Source: 1-14-0-20-39-34 sp043800545
GTDB taxonomy: Bacteria > Patescibacteriota > Patescibacteriia > Magasanikbacterales > UBA922
DNA length: 6,159 bases
Reading direction: 5' to 3'
Assembly (NCBI GenBank): GCA_043800545.1
Contig: JAZDMW010000041.1
Span: 1-6,159 of the forward strand
The notes beneath the pieces were generated by a model. It was not told the DNA's origin and ran no database searches. It was given only the letters and a program-made list of their open reading frames with translations. Below are positions 5,608 to 6,159 of this stretch, piece by piece (within the stretch, counting starts at the first letter, position 1; every line of letters begins with the position of its first letter). The translations under genes and the position numbers were made by a program.

Positions 5608-6159
5608 ATGACAAAAACTCAGAAAATGTTCGTCTGTTCTAACTGCGATACACAATACAGTAAATGGACAGGACGATGTCTTGAATGTGGAAAATGGGAT
5701 ACACTGGAAGAATCCATTTTGGACAAAAGACAAGAAGAAAAAAAGAACACTCCCCTTCCAGAAGCAAAAACTCTCTCTCTGCAGGATATTAATTTAGAAC
5801 AAACAAAACGCATCCAAACAAGTATTGAAGAACTGAATCGTGTTCTTGGTGGTGGTCTTGTTCCTGGAAGTTATATTCTTCTTGGAGGTGAACCTGGCAT
5901 TGGAAAATCTACCCTTTCCCTTCAATTTGGTGCAAGTGTAGAAAATACTTTGTATATTTCTGGAGAAGAATCTGTTGCACAGATTAAAATGCGTGCAGAG
6001 CGGATACTTGCCAACAAAAATATAAACATACAATTTGCGAATACTACACAAGTAGAAACCATTATTGGTACTATACAAAAAAACAAACCCAGTCTTGCAA
6101 TCATAGATTCCATACAAACAATATACTCTACAGAAATGGATACAGAACCTGGAAATTCT
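5608..6159 (+). CDS. radA: DNA repair/recombination ATPase RadA (Sms), 3'-partial
   Basis: The first 184 residues are in the window and the frame is still open at the last base. The N-terminal C4 zinc finger is complete (Cys10, Cys13, Cys24, Cys27) in the RadA style: FVCSNC, then KWTGRCLECGKWDT. The RecA-like ATPase core follows, with GGGLVPG, Walker A GEPGIGKST (residues 94-102, Lys100), the RadA-typical SGEES and QIKMRAERI segments, and Walker B LAIIDSIQT (Asp167). The family is about 450-460 residues, so the rest of the RecA core, the KNRFG motif and the Lon-like C-terminal domain should lie beyond the window. RadA is a cytoplasmic helicase that drives branch migration in recombination and repair, and it helps natural transformation in some bacteria. 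The ATG at 5608, 4 nt after gene 5's stop, gives the usual short lead before the zinc finger; Met7 (5626) is a less likely alternative. No Shine-Dalgarno sequence is visible. Confidence 0.97.
   Translation, partial: MTKTQKMFVCSNCDTQYSKWTGRCLECGKWDTLEESILDKRQEEKKNTPLPEAKTLSLQDINLEQTKRIQTSIEELNRVLGGGLVPGSYILLGGEPGIGKSTLSLQFGASVENTLYISGEESVAQIKMRAERILANKNINIQFANTTQVETIIGTIQKNKPSLAIIDSIQTIYSTEMDTEPGNS

Noticed and set aside
5476..6117. Minus-strand open frames opposite the end of gene 5 and radA
   Set aside because: The + strand encodes unmistakable C39-like and RadA motifs across the region; the reverse frames show no family features.
1..6159. Alternative genetic code with TGA as glycine
   Set aside because: The genes have no in-frame TGA and use GGA and GGT heavily for glycine; a TGA-glycine organism would show many in-frame TGA codons.
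1..6159. CRISPR array, tRNA, rRNA, insertion sequence or integration site
   Set aside because: No regularly spaced repeats, cloverleaf sequences, transposase motifs or terminal inverted repeats were seen on reading either strand.

Overview
This 6.2 kb window is AT-rich and almost entirely coding, with all six genes on the + strand. Junctions run from a 4-nt overlap to an 18-nt gap, and no stretch over 20 nt lacks a gene, so this looks like one operon or part of one. Two things suggest an ultra-small bacterium of the Candidate Phyla Radiation (Patescibacteria), perhaps Parcubacteria-like. First, two genes carry the two-helix TrbC/VirB2 pilin-like module common in that group. Second, secreted enzyme modules are fused behind it. 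This placement is inference from protein style and gene order; no rRNA or other taxonomic marker is present. The standard genetic code fits: the long genes contain no internal TGA.

Layout: (1) 1-747, the C-terminal part of a charged, coiled-coil membrane protein of unknown function; its start lies before the window. (2) 766-1992, a membrane-anchored extracytoplasmic beta-propeller protein of TolB/PD40 type. (3) 1989-2618, a membrane-anchored DsbA-like thiol oxidoreductase. (4) 2620-4455, a secreted multidomain protein: signal peptide, VirB2-like two-helix module, SLT lytic transglycosylase, and C-terminal SGNH esterase. (5) 4461-5603, a paralogue of the N-terminal half of gene 4, whose cargo is instead a C39-like papain-fold cysteine peptidase. 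(6) 5608 to the window end, the N-terminal part of the DNA repair and recombination ATPase RadA/Sms.

Working model (inference): genes 4 and 5 are pilin-like subunits that display wall-active enzymes outside the membrane. A glycan-strand cutter and an esterase sit in one chain, and a peptidase sits in the sister chain. The DsbA-like protein could form disulfides in these cysteine-rich products. The propeller and coiled-coil proteins may be structural or binding parts of the same envelope machine, possibly a type IV secretion, pilus or DNA-uptake apparatus. The downstream radA may be co-transcribed by simple genome compaction, or may mark a link to DNA uptake.

The most notable item is the pilin-like/SLT/SGNH fusion next to its pilin-like/C39 sister. 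No tRNA, rRNA, CRISPR array, insertion sequence, riboswitch or convincing promoter was seen. One terminator-like hairpin lies inside the start of gene 3.
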